The position numbers were made by a program, and so were the translations under genes. This document shows positions 1 through 7,273 of a DNA stretch of 20,607 nucleotides, piece by piece. Where the stretch lies: NCBI GenBank assembly GCA_031374415.1, contig JANMGB010000380.1:1-20607 (forward strand), written 5' to 3'. The notes beneath the pieces were generated by a model. It was not told the DNA's origin. It saw nothing but the letters and a program-made list of their open reading frames with translations, and did not search any database. The stretch's first letter is position 1. Each line of letters starts with the position of its first letter. The DNA is from CANHBY01 sp031374415 (GTDB lineage Bacteria > Pseudomonadota > Gammaproteobacteria > Burkholderiales > Burkholderiaceae_C).

Positions 1-330
1 CCTTCCTTGACCTCCTTGACTACGTGGCAACACCTTCCCCAACCTCTCCCACTGCTCGTCATCCAACGCGTGGCGTTCTTCGGTCATCTGCCTCAAAAGG
101 CCGCCATTCTCCCCGACTTCTTTTCCGAACAGCCCCTAGACGATTTGGTGTTGATTCCCTTGGGGGTGACCGCGGTGGCTCAACTCACCCCCCAAGCCCT
201 TTGGCAGTCGTGCCTCCAAGAGGCTGATCGACAGCGAGCCCGTTGGCCGAGCTTGTGGCGCAGTTTGCTGATTTTTATGGGGCTGTGGTTAATGGTCCTG
301 TTGGCCTTGGGTTGGTGGTTGTGGGGGTGA
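1..330 (+). CDS. Hypothetical protein with C-terminal membrane anchor (5' partial)
   Basis: The frame is open from the first base of the window and closes with TGA at 328-330, so this is the 3' end of a longer gene; the TTG at 7 is probably not the true start. The visible part (about 109 residues) is mostly soluble and ends in one strongly hydrophobic segment rich in Leu and Trp (about the last 22 residues), preceded by basic residues (RQRARWPSLWR). This suggests a C-terminal transmembrane anchor with the bulk of the protein on one face of the membrane. I do not recognise a family. The stop lies two bases before the start of the thermonuclease gene, so the two are probably co-transcribed. Confidence 0.6.
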   Translation, partial: PSLTSLTTWQHLPQPLPLLVIQRVAFFGHLPQKAAILPDFFSEQPLDDLVLIPLGVTAVAQLTPQALWQSCLQEADRQRARWPSLWRSLLIFMGLWLMVLLALGWWLWG

Positions 331-332
331 CT

Positions 333-863
333 ATGAAAAGCAAGACAAGACCGGTACGGTGGCTCGTGTGTTTTTTGGGCACGCTGACAATCGCGTCTGC
401 CGCACAGGCGGACCTGCTAGACGGCGTGGTCACCAAAATCACCGACGGTGACACCATTTGGGTGCGCCCTGCGCAGTGTGATGATGCGGTGCGTTGTCGG
501 CCCATCAAAATTCGCATGCAGGGCATTGATGCGCCGGAGCGTTGTCAAGCGTGGGGCACGCAAGCCACACAGGCACTGCGCGCACGTTTGCTCAATCAAA
601 CTGTGCAGGTTCGCTACTCCTCTCGGGATGTTTATGGCCGAGCCTTGGGCCGGGTGTCTATGGGCAATGAAGACATCGGAGCGTGGATGGTGAAGCAAGG
701 ACACGCCTGGAGTTACCGTGAGCGCCACAATGCAGGCCCCTACGCACAAGAGCAAGCACGTGCAGAGCGATCTCACCTCGGCTTGTTCGCGGACTTGCAG
801 GCCACTGAGCCGCGAGTTTTTCGCAAGAGCCATGGTCCTTGCGGGGCATCAGACCCCCCCTGA
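333..863 (+). CDS. Exported thermonuclease-family protein (SNase/TNase domain)
   Basis: A 176-residue protein of the staphylococcal nuclease fold, expected to hydrolyse phosphodiester bonds in nucleic acids outside the cytoplasm. Residues 1-26 form a signal peptide (basic start, hydrophobic core, ASAAQA cleavage region). The core motifs are in order: DGDT (Asp40), IRMQGIDAPE with Arg61, Asp66 and Glu69, and DVYGRALG with Arg103. Their spacing equals that of Asp21, Arg35, Asp40, Glu43 and Arg87 in staphylococcal nuclease, so catalysis looks intact. Four Cys residues in the mature part (Cys49, Cys55, Cys71, Cys170) could form disulfides. The ATG at 333 is chosen because it gives a clean signal peptide and has GGGGGTGA just upstream; an in-frame ATG at 243 would add 30 unrelated residues overlapping the previous gene. 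Confidence 0.9.
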   Translation: MKSKTRPVRWLVCFLGTLTIASAAQADLLDGVVTKITDGDTIWVRPAQCDDAVRCRPIKIRMQGIDAPERCQAWGTQATQALRARLLNQTVQVRYSSRDVYGRALGRVSMGNEDIGAWMVKQGHAWSYRERHNAGPYAQEQARAERSHLGLFADLQATEPRVFRKSHGPCGASDPP

Positions 864-1048
864 GTCGGGGGAAATCACGACAGACCCTGCCGACGAAGGC
901 CCCCTGTGTGCGGGATTCAACGGGCTGCGGTGGCGCTTTCGGGCTATAACCCTGCGTCACACTTGGGCCGCCTAGCCGGTCGACGCAAGTCTGTGCCCCC
1001 AAAGGCCGTTTCAAGCCTTATCATTCGCCCCCCTTACTGCCCCTCTTC

Positions 1049-2464
1049 ATGCAAGCTGCGTCTCTGTCACTGAAGTCTCGTTTGCTTCGCGCTGGTAGCT
1101 GGTCTTTCATCGGCCATGCTGCCTCCCAGGTGATCCGCTTTGTATCTAACGTCCTCTTGGCGCAGTTCTTGTTGCCCGATGCTTTCGGGCTGATGAGCAC
1201 GGTCACCGTCATTGCGGTGGGACTCCACATGTTCTCTGACTTGGGAATCGTGCAAAACGTTGTGCGCCACCCCAACGGAGAAGACCGCCAGTTTCTGAAT
1301 ACCGCGTGGACCCTGCAAATCGTTCGGGGCATCGTGATCTGGCTTGTCGCTGTGGGTGTGGCCTGCGGGTTGTTGGTGGCTGCGCCACTGGGTTGGGTGG
1401 CTGAAACCTACGCTGATCCGCGCATGCCCTGGATCATCATCGCCACGTCATTCACGGCGGTCTTGTTGGGCATGGAGTCCACCAAGTCCTTGGTGGAGCG
1501 GCGCCACATGCGCTGGAAGCGCCTGACCCAAATCGACTTGTGCAACCAGGCCGTAGGGGTCGTGATCACCGCCACGTTAGCCTGGTGGACCAACTCGATT
1601 TGGGCCTTGGTGGCCGGCAACATTTTTGTGGCGGCCTCCAAAACCTTGCTCACCCACCTGGCCATTGAGGGCCCCCGCAACCACTTGTGTTGGGACCGGG
1701 AAGCTCTCAAAGACCTTGTCGGGTTTGGCAAGTGGGTGTTCATGTCGTCCATTTTGTTCTTCCTGGCGGCCAATGCCGACCGCCTGATCTTGCCAGCGCT
1801 GGTCTCGCCCACCATCATGGGGTTGTACGCGATTGCCTTCACCATCATCAGCGCGCCCACCCAGGTGGTGGCCACCCTGGCTGGCAATATCGCATTGCCG
1901 GCCCTGAGTGAGGTTCTGCGCGAACGGGCGGCCGACTTGCGCAGCGTGACCATCAAGTTTCAGAAGCTGTCAGATTACTTCCTGATGCCGATGGCCGCGG
2001 TCGTGTTCGTGGCGGGCCCATCAATCGTGAACTTGTTTTACAGCGGCAGCTTTCAAGACGCCGGCACCATTTTGCAGATCCTCGCCATCGGGGGGATCTC
2101 TTACCGCTATGGGGTGGTCGAACAGTGCTATTTGGTCATGGGAAAGCCCCAAATTTTCACCCTCATCAATGTCATCCGATTTGTCGGCTCTTATGTGGCC
2201 ATCCCGTTGGGGTTCTATCAGGGGGGATTTGACGGCGCGCTGATTGCCATCGTTCTGATTCAGTATGTGGGGTGGCCCATTGTGTTTTATTTCAAAATCA
2301 AATACCAATTGTTTGACTGGCGGTCCGAGCTCATGGCCATTCCCCTGTTGGCCCTGGGCTTGGCCTTGGGGTGGCCGATCGCTCTTGCGTTAGATCAACT
2401 GGCGCCGGTGGTGCACGACAACATCATCCCGGCCGTCCGTGCTTTCGTAAAGGGTGGGGCCTGA
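1049..2464 (+). CDS. Polysaccharide flippase, MOP/Wzx-like
   Basis: A 471-residue polytopic inner-membrane protein of the polysaccharide transporter (PST/Wzx) branch of the MOP superfamily. Such proteins flip undecaprenyl-linked oligosaccharide units to the periplasm. The N-terminal region (SFIGHAASQVIRFVSNVLLA, LLPDAFGLMSTV) is typical of the family, and about a dozen hydrophobic segments run along the whole length. The usual length is 420-500 residues, so it appears complete. It begins a plus-strand run of five genes; its TGA overlaps the ATG of the next glycosyltransferase by one base. I see no clear Shine-Dalgarno sequence before the ATG at 1049, so the exact start is uncertain by a few codons. 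The 185 bases upstream hold no gene and no convincing promoter. Confidence 0.88.
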   Translation: MQAASLSLKSRLLRAGSWSFIGHAASQVIRFVSNVLLAQFLLPDAFGLMSTVTVIAVGLHMFSDLGIVQNVVRHPNGEDRQFLNTAWTLQIVRGIVIWLVAVGVACGLLVAAPLGWVAETYADPRMPWIIIATSFTAVLLGMESTKSLVERRHMRWKRLTQIDLCNQAVGVVITATLAWWTNSIWALVAGNIFVAASKTLLTHLAIEGPRNHLCWDREALKDLVGFGKWVFMSSILFFLAANADRLILPALVSPTIMGLYAIAFTIISAPTQVVATLAGNIALPALSEVLRERAADLRSVTIKFQKLSDYFLMPMAAVVFVAGPSIVNLFYSGSFQDAGTILQILAIGGISYRYGVVEQCYLVMGKPQIFTLINVIRFVGSYVAIPLGFYQGGFDGALIAIVLIQYVGWPIVFYFKIKYQLFDWRSELMAIPLLALGLALGWPIALALDQLAPVVHDNIIPAVRAFVKGGA

Positions 2465-3453
2465 TGCTGGGCGTCGTGGCCATTGGTCGCAATGAGGGCG
2501 AGCGCTTGCGCGTTTGTCTGCGCTCCGTTTTGGCTTCACGGGACGTAGGTTCCATTCAGGTGGTGTACGTCGATTCAGGCTCCACCGACGATTCGGTGTC
2601 GTTCGCGACATCCTTGAACGTCGCCGTGGTGCCGTTGGACATGAGCCAGCCTTTCACGGCAGCGCGCGCACGCAATCAGGGTTTTCAGCGCTTGCTGGCA
2701 CTGGCGCCGGAGTTGCGCTATGTGCAGTTTGTGGATGGCGATTGTGAGCTCATCGCTGATTGGATGCCTCAAGCCTTGGCCTACCTCGATGCACATCCTG
2801 AGGTGGTTGCCGTGTGTGGGCGCCGCCGTGAGCGGTTTCCTGAGCGCTCGGTTTTCAACCTGCTGTGCGACCAAGAATGGGACACGCCCGTGGGCGAAGC
2901 CCGCGCTTGTGGTGGGGACGCCATGATGCGAGTCAGCGCCTTTCAAAGGGCAGGGGGTTACCGCGAAGACCTCATCGCTGGCGAAGAGCCCGAGTTGTGC
3001 GTGAGGCTGCGTCAGGCGGGGGGACAAATCTGGCGCCTGCCCCTGGAGATGACCCTGCACGACGCGGCCATGTTGCGCTGGTCCCAATGGTGGAAGCGCA
3101 CTGTGCGTGCGGGTTTTGCTTTTGCGCAGGGCGCCGCCATTCACGGCGCCCCCCCTGAGCGTCATTGGGTACGTGAGAGTCGCAGTGCGTGGGTTTGGGG
3201 TCTGGGTTTGCCGGTCGTGCTTTTGGTCTTGAGTGCGTTGTCGCCTTGGCTCGGCCTATGGCTGATCGGCCTATGGCTGATCTACCCTTTGCAGGTGGCC
3301 CGATTAAGTTTGCGCGGCGTGGGGTTGCCTGCTGCGCGGCGAGCTCGGGCAGTGTTCTTGGTGTTGGGTAAATTCGCTGAGGCGTTTGGGCAGCTAAAGT
3401 TCATGGCCCATCGCCTCGCTGGCCGTCGCGCCAGCCTGATCGAATACAAGTAA
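2464..3453 (+). CDS. Glycosyltransferase family 2 with C-terminal membrane segment
   Basis: A 329-residue GT-A fold sugar transferase. The N-terminus reads VVAIGRNEGERL, the nucleotide-binding strand is VYVDSGSTDDS (Asp37), and the metal-binding DxD is VDGDCE (Asp91, Asp93). Gly173-Glu174-Glu175 in IAGEEPEL is the likely catalytic acidic region. Residues about 243-277 are hydrophobic and probably bind the membrane. Donor and acceptor cannot be told from sequence. The start is fixed by TGATG overlap with the flippase, indicating translational coupling. A 15-bp direct tandem duplication (3251-3265 and 3266-3280) adds five residues (LWLIG) to the hydrophobic segment without shifting frame. Confidence 0.88.
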   Translation: MLGVVAIGRNEGERLRVCLRSVLASRDVGSIQVVYVDSGSTDDSVSFATSLNVAVVPLDMSQPFTAARARNQGFQRLLALAPELRYVQFVDGDCELIADWMPQALAYLDAHPEVVAVCGRRRERFPERSVFNLLCDQEWDTPVGEARACGGDAMMRVSAFQRAGGYREDLIAGEEPELCVRLRQAGGQIWRLPLEMTLHDAAMLRWSQWWKRTVRAGFAFAQGAAIHGAPPERHWVRESRSAWVWGLGLPVVLLVLSALSPWLGLWLIGLWLIYPLQVARLSLRGVGLPAARRARAVFLVLGKFAEAFGQLKFMAHRLAGRRASLIEYK

Positions 3454-3468
3454 CCTGCGGAGAGAGCG

Positions 3469-4677
3469 ATGACGCTGCACGTGGCCTACCTGGTCAACCA
3501 GTATCCGAAAGTCAGCCACAGCTTCATTCGTCGCGAGATTTTGGCGCTTGAGCGTCAGGGTGTGCGTGTCCAGCGCATTGCGCTGCGTGGTTGGGACGGT
3601 GAGCTCGTCGACGCCCAAGACCAACACGAACGCCAGCAAACGCAATACGTCTTGCAAGGTGGCGCGGGGACTTTGTTGCAGTCCATGTTGACGCTGCTGC
3701 TCAGCCATCCTGTGGCCTTCTTTCGTGCCCTGGGTTTGGCCACCCGCATGGGTTGGCGCGCAGACCGCCCCATGCCCCTGCACTGGATCTACTTTGCTGA
3801 GGCCTGCCTCATCTTTCGTTGGCTCAAAGCCTCAGGTGCCAAGCACATCCACGCGCACTTTGGCACCAACCCTGCCGAAGTGGTGATGCTGGTGCAGGCC
3901 TTGGGAGGGCCCCCTTACAGCTTCACGGTGCATGGTCCTGAGGAGTTCGACAAGCCAGAGTTCCTGAGGCTGGGTGACAAATTACGCGCAGCAGCCTTTG
4001 TGGTGGCGATCAGCTCCTATGGCCGCAGTCAGCTGTACCGTTGGGTTGCTCGGCCCTATTGGAACAAGGTGCATGTGGTCCACTGTGGACTCGAGCCCGA
4101 GTTTCATGCGGTGCAAAGCGGCGCGCCACCTGGTGTGCCGCGACTGGTGTGTATCGGACGCCTCTGTGAGCAAAAAGGGCAGCTGTTGTTGATCCAGGCG
4201 GCGCATCAAGTGATCCAGCAAGGCTCGCCCCTTGAGTTGGTGCTCGCCGGTGATGGCGAAATGCGCCCCGAGATCGAAGCACTGATTGACCAGCTTGGTT
4301 TGCGTTCGCATGTTCGCATCACTGGCTGGATCAGCAGTGAGCAGGTGCGCACCGAACTGCTGGCCGCAAGGGCCATGGTGTTGCCGAGTTTTGCCGAAGG
4401 CTTACCCGTGGTCATCATGGAAGCCATGGCCTTGCGCCGCCCCGTCATCACGACCTTCGTGGCCGGCATTCCCGAGCTGGTGCGGCACGGGCAAGACGGC
4501 TGGCTATTCCCGGCTGGTGACGTGACAGGCTTGGCCCAGGCCATGACAGACTGCCTGGCCACGCATGTCGAGCGTTTGGCACAGATGGGGCAGGGCGCAC
4601 ACGATCGCGTGCTGGCTCGCCACGACATCGATACCGAAGCGGCCAAACTCAAGGCGCTGTTTGAGGGCGTGCGATGA
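3469..4677 (+). CDS. Glycosyltransferase family 4 (GT-B), exopolysaccharide type
   Basis: A 402-residue GT-B retaining glycosyltransferase resembling the colanic-acid or exopolysaccharide transferases of the WcaL type. The N-terminal domain starts YLVNQYPKVSHSFIRREI, a family hallmark, followed by HIHAHFGTNPAEV and FTVHGPEEFD. The C-terminal nucleotide-sugar domain has CIGRLCEQKG (Arg231, Lys236 for diphosphate binding), AGDGEMR, and the E-x7-E motif in FAEGLPVVIMEA (Glu310, Glu318). The length is normal. A good ribosome-binding site (GGAGAG) precedes the ATG. It follows the GT2 gene by 15 bases and overlaps the next gene by four (ATGA), so it is within one operon. The sugar specificity is unknown. 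Confidence 0.9.
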   Translation: MTLHVAYLVNQYPKVSHSFIRREILALERQGVRVQRIALRGWDGELVDAQDQHERQQTQYVLQGGAGTLLQSMLTLLLSHPVAFFRALGLATRMGWRADRPMPLHWIYFAEACLIFRWLKASGAKHIHAHFGTNPAEVVMLVQALGGPPYSFTVHGPEEFDKPEFLRLGDKLRAAAFVVAISSYGRSQLYRWVARPYWNKVHVVHCGLEPEFHAVQSGAPPGVPRLVCIGRLCEQKGQLLLIQAAHQVIQQGSPLELVLAGDGEMRPEIEALIDQLGLRSHVRITGWISSEQVRTELLAARAMVLPSFAEGLPVVIMEAMALRRPVITTFVAGIPELVRHGQDGWLFPAGDVTGLAQAMTDCLATHVERLAQMGQGAHDRVLARHDIDTEAAKLKALFEGVR

Positions 4678-5930
4678 GTGCGTTGTGGGTGTTCCTGAAC
4701 CTGCTGTGCCTGTTGGTGTCGGGTCTGTTGTGCATTCCGGTGGTTGTTCTGGTGCTGCAGGTGGTGACAGCCAGCTTTGCACGCCGCAGGTCGCCCCAAG
4801 CAGCGATGCTACCGAGCCCCACCCCGACTGCGCCACGTTTTGCCGTGATCATGCCGGCCCACAATGAAGCCCAAGGCATTACACAGGCCATTCAAACCGT
4901 CCTGCCGCAGTGTCAGCCTGGCGACCGATTGATCGTGGTGGCTGACAACTGCAGCGACGATACGGCTGCGGTGGCGCTTGCTGCCGGGGCAGAAGTCATC
5001 GAACGCTTTGACACACACCTGCGTGGCAAAGGTTACGCCCTTGATTTTGGGGTGCGCCACTTGGCCGCCAGCAAGCCACCCGAGGTGGCGGTGATCGTCG
5101 ATGCCGATTGCCTTGTAGCCCCAGGTGCGCTGGCGACTTTGGTGCTTAGCAGTGTTGCCCATCAGCGCCCCGTTCAGGCCCTGTATTTGATGCATTCGCC
5201 GCCCGATGCAGGGCTCAAGACCCGCATCGCTGAGTTTGCCTGGGTCGTCAAGAACCACGTGCGGCCTCTGGGCTATGTCCGTTGGGGTTGGCCGTGCCAG
5301 CTCATGGGCACGGGCATGGCATTCCCTTGGGAGTTGATTCGGCAAGCTCCCTTGGCCACAGGCCACATCGTTGAAGACATGCAGCTCGGTCTTGACCTGG
5401 CCGCGGCAGGCTCGCCACCATTGTTTTGTGAAGCTGCCCTGGTGAGCAGTCATTTCCCGTCCCAAGCCGAGGGCACTCAATCCCAGCGCACGCGCTGGGA
5501 GCATGGCCACCTGAGTGTGATTGCAGCGCACGCACCTCGTTTGATATGGCAGGCACTGACACGCCGACAGGGTGTTTTGCTGGCGATGGCCCTTGACCTG
5601 TGCGTGCCGCCCCTGGCATCACTGGTGCTCATGTTGCTTGGATGGTTTGTACTGTCGGGGCTGTGGTGGTGGCTTGCGGGGTGGGGCTCGCCCGCGGCGC
5701 TGGCCGGTGTGGCGCTGGCGGGCCTGAGCCTGGCCGTGGGCTTAAGCTGGTACGGCTTTGCCCGGCACGTGGTTTCTGGTCGCGAGCTGCTGTCGGTGCC
5801 GGCATACGTCTTGGGCAAAATCCCTTTGTACATGCGCTTGTTGCTCAAAAAAGGGCAAGCCGAGTGGGTTCGCACCAAGCGTGATCCGGGCCCTGTGCAA
5901 CCGCCATCCCCACCACCCGATCAAAACTGA
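4674..5930 (+). CDS. Membrane-embedded glycosyltransferase family 2
   Basis: A 418-residue GT2 enzyme with an N-terminal membrane helix (about 8-32), a cytosolic GT-A domain and a C-terminal membrane bundle (about 297-365). Visible motifs are VIMPAHNEAQGI, VVADNCSDDT, the metal-binding IVDADC (Asp143, Asp145), the catalytic-type VEDMQLG (Glu234, Asp235) and QRTRW (271-275), the Q/RxxRW motif seen in cellulose synthase-like and other processive GT2 enzymes. This suggests a membrane-associated enzyme acting on a lipid-linked or growing glycan. Processivity is inferred only from the motif. The start overlaps the previous stop by four bases. The C-terminus is Pro-rich. The next gene begins five bases after the stop. 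Confidence 0.88.
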   Translation: MSALWVFLNLLCLLVSGLLCIPVVVLVLQVVTASFARRRSPQAAMLPSPTPTAPRFAVIMPAHNEAQGITQAIQTVLPQCQPGDRLIVVADNCSDDTAAVALAAGAEVIERFDTHLRGKGYALDFGVRHLAASKPPEVAVIVDADCLVAPGALATLVLSSVAHQRPVQALYLMHSPPDAGLKTRIAEFAWVVKNHVRPLGYVRWGWPCQLMGTGMAFPWELIRQAPLATGHIVEDMQLGLDLAAAGSPPLFCEAALVSSHFPSQAEGTQSQRTRWEHGHLSVIAAHAPRLIWQALTRRQGVLLAMALDLCVPPLASLVLMLLGWFVLSGLWWWLAGWGSPAALAGVALAGLSLAVGLSWYGFARHVVSGRELLSVPAYVLGKIPLYMRLLLKKGQAEWVRTKRDPGPVQPPSPPPDQN

Positions 5931-5935
5931 GCCTC

Positions 5936-7051
5936 ATGAGTCAAGCCTTGCCCTCATCGCACTTTGATCGCAACGTGGTGGCCTTGCTGGGGCTGCCCTT
6001 CGATGTGGTGGACATGCCGGGGGCAGTGGCCTGGGTGCGCGATGCCATCCACAGCCGTCAGCGCTGCTTCATTTCCACCCCCAACCTGAATTTTTTGATG
6101 GCTGCACAAGACGATGCAGCGTTCCGAGAGTCGGTGATTCAAAGCGATCTCAGTGTGGCAGACGGCATGCCCTTGGTTTGGCTGGCGCGTTTGTTGCGCT
6201 TGCCCATCAAAGAGCGTGTCTCCGGGGCGGGTTTGTTTGAACAACTGTGTGTCGCCCCCTCTCCAGTCGGCGTTTACTTTTTTGGCGGCCCGCCAGGCAT
6301 TGCTCAGCGTGCTGACGAGCGCGTCAACCAGCAAGCCCACCCTGGGGTGGTCAGCCGGGGCTATCTCGACCCGGGTTCTGGCTCAGTGGCTGACATGAGT
6401 CACCCTGAGACCTTGGCAGCCATCAACCGCAGCCAAGCCGAGTTCGTGATCGTGGCGCTGGGTGCGAAGAAGGGGCAAGACTGGATTCAATCCAACCGCG
6501 ACGCTCTGCGAGCACCGGTCATCTGTCACCTGGGGGCCGTGGTCAATTTTGCTGCGGGTAGCGTCGCTCGGGCGCCCATCGCTTGGCAACGGTGTGGCTT
6601 GGAGTGGCTGTGGCGCATCAAGGAAGAGCCCGCTTTGTGGCGTCGCTACGGCCGCGATGGCCTGCGATTTTTACGCTTCTTCCTCACCCATGTGCTGCCC
6701 CATGCGGTCGCTGTGCGCTGGCCTTCGGCGGATGCTCGGGTGCCTGCCCATTGGGTCCTGGATCGATCTGGCGTCCTGTTAACGCTTCAGGGGGCTTGGG
6801 ACCATGCCCAGCTACTGCCGCTGCGGCAAGCGCTCAAGGAAGCCTATGGGGGTGGCCCTCAAGGGCAGAGCAGCCTCAGGGCCCTGGTCATCGATTTGCA
6901 AGCCGTCACACATGTTGACAGCCACTTCATTGGCCTGATCATGTTGGCGCGTGGCGCTTTCAAGTCCGATTTAACGGTACGGGGGGCCAGCCCACGCGTC
7001 AGAAAAATATTCGACCACCACGCAGCGAGTTACTTGTTGACCTCACGCTGA
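5936..7051 (+). CDS. WecG/TagA/CpsF-family glycosyltransferase fused to C-terminal STAS domain
   Basis: A 371-residue two-domain protein. Residues about 15-250 match the WecG/TagA/CpsF (GT26) family: GLPFDVVDM near the start, STPNLNFLMAA, the catalytic-type VADGMPLVW (Asp76-Gly77), VYFFGGPPG, VIVALGAKKGQDW, and GLEWLWRIKEEPALWRRY. This family transfers ManNAc(A)-type or other sugars to undecaprenyl-linked acceptors at the membrane. Residues about 270-371 look like a STAS domain: a short beta region (GVLLTLQGAW), a central strand ALVIDLQAVTHVDSH, and a closing helix. The Asp328-Ser329 pair sits where anti-sigma antagonists carry their phosphorylatable Ser. Typical family members are about 240-260 residues and end after the RRY region, so the extra domain is an addition. 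It is the last gene of the operon. Confidence 0.85.
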   Translation: MSQALPSSHFDRNVVALLGLPFDVVDMPGAVAWVRDAIHSRQRCFISTPNLNFLMAAQDDAAFRESVIQSDLSVADGMPLVWLARLLRLPIKERVSGAGLFEQLCVAPSPVGVYFFGGPPGIAQRADERVNQQAHPGVVSRGYLDPGSGSVADMSHPETLAAINRSQAEFVIVALGAKKGQDWIQSNRDALRAPVICHLGAVVNFAAGSVARAPIAWQRCGLEWLWRIKEEPALWRRYGRDGLRFLRFFLTHVLPHAVAVRWPSADARVPAHWVLDRSGVLLTLQGAWDHAQLLPLRQALKEAYGGGPQGQSSLRALVIDLQAVTHVDSHFIGLIMLARGAFKSDLTVRGASPRVRKIFDHHAASYLLTSR

Positions 7052-7115
7052 GGTTTGCGGACAGTATTTTGGGTGGTTGCAATCGTTTGGCTGCCGTGGG
7101 GCCTTTTGCAATGCC

Positions 7116-7171
7116 GCAGATCGCTTCAAGAGGCCGTTTGATGCCTGGCGAGGACCGCTCCGAACAGGCCC
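7116..7171 (+). repeat. Dispersed repeat, copy A (inverted copy at 20519-20573)
   Basis: This 56-base stretch matches the reverse complement of 20519-20573. A 19-base block (CGCTTCAAGAGGCCGTTTG) and a 13-base block (TGCCTGGCGAGGA), separated by one differing base, are identical, as is GAACAGGCCC at the end. Weaker likeness may extend to about 7105. Part of each copy can fold (GGCCGTTTG against CGAACAGGCC). On the minus strand both copies can be read in the same frame as related peptides (SSPGIKRPLEAIC here, SSPGSKRPLEAVC in the other). It lies between the operon end and the lipoprotein terminator. Its nature (mobile-element remnant or intergenic repeat) is not known to me. Confidence 0.75.
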
Positions 7172-7186
7172 GAATCAGCAAGCCCG

Positions 7187-7220
7187 AAAAAAAAGCACCT
7201 TCCGCCCTGGGAAGGTGCTT
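7187..7220 (-). terminator. Rho-independent terminator of the DUF1996 lipoprotein gene
   Basis: A perfect 11-bp stem (7193-7203 with 7210-7220; AAGCACCTTCC on the plus strand) encloses a 6-base loop. On the minus strand it is followed by a run of eight U (7194-7187). This is a textbook intrinsic terminator for the minus-strand gene ending at 7274. On the plus strand there is only a short T run after the stem, so any effect on the incoming polysaccharide operon would be weaker. Confidence 0.92.
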
Positions 7221-7230
7221 TGAAGAGAGT

Positions 7231-7258
7231 CTTAAGTGAGAGGCGAACCTCTCATTCC
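7231..7258 (-). other. Stem-loop in the 3' untranslated region of the lipoprotein gene
   Basis: A perfect 7-bp stem (TGAGAGG 7237-7243 with CCTCTCA 7248-7254) closes a four-base loop that reads UUCG on the minus strand. CTTAAG and CTAAG outside it can extend the stem. It lies between the stop codon (7274) and the terminator, so the transcript would end with two hairpins in tandem; a role in mRNA 3'-end stability is plausible but inferred. Confidence 0.6.
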
Positions 7259-7273
7259 TAAGTTACAGCCAGA

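Noticed and set aside
4809..5531. Minus-strand open frame of 240 codons across the membrane glycosyltransferase
   Set aside because: No motifs, no ribosome-binding site, and fully antisense to a gene with intact GT2 motifs.
7141..7171. TGCCTGGCGAGGA resembling the start of a 5S rRNA
   Set aside because: The likeness stops after about ten bases; the rest lacks 5S conserved blocks and a closing helix.
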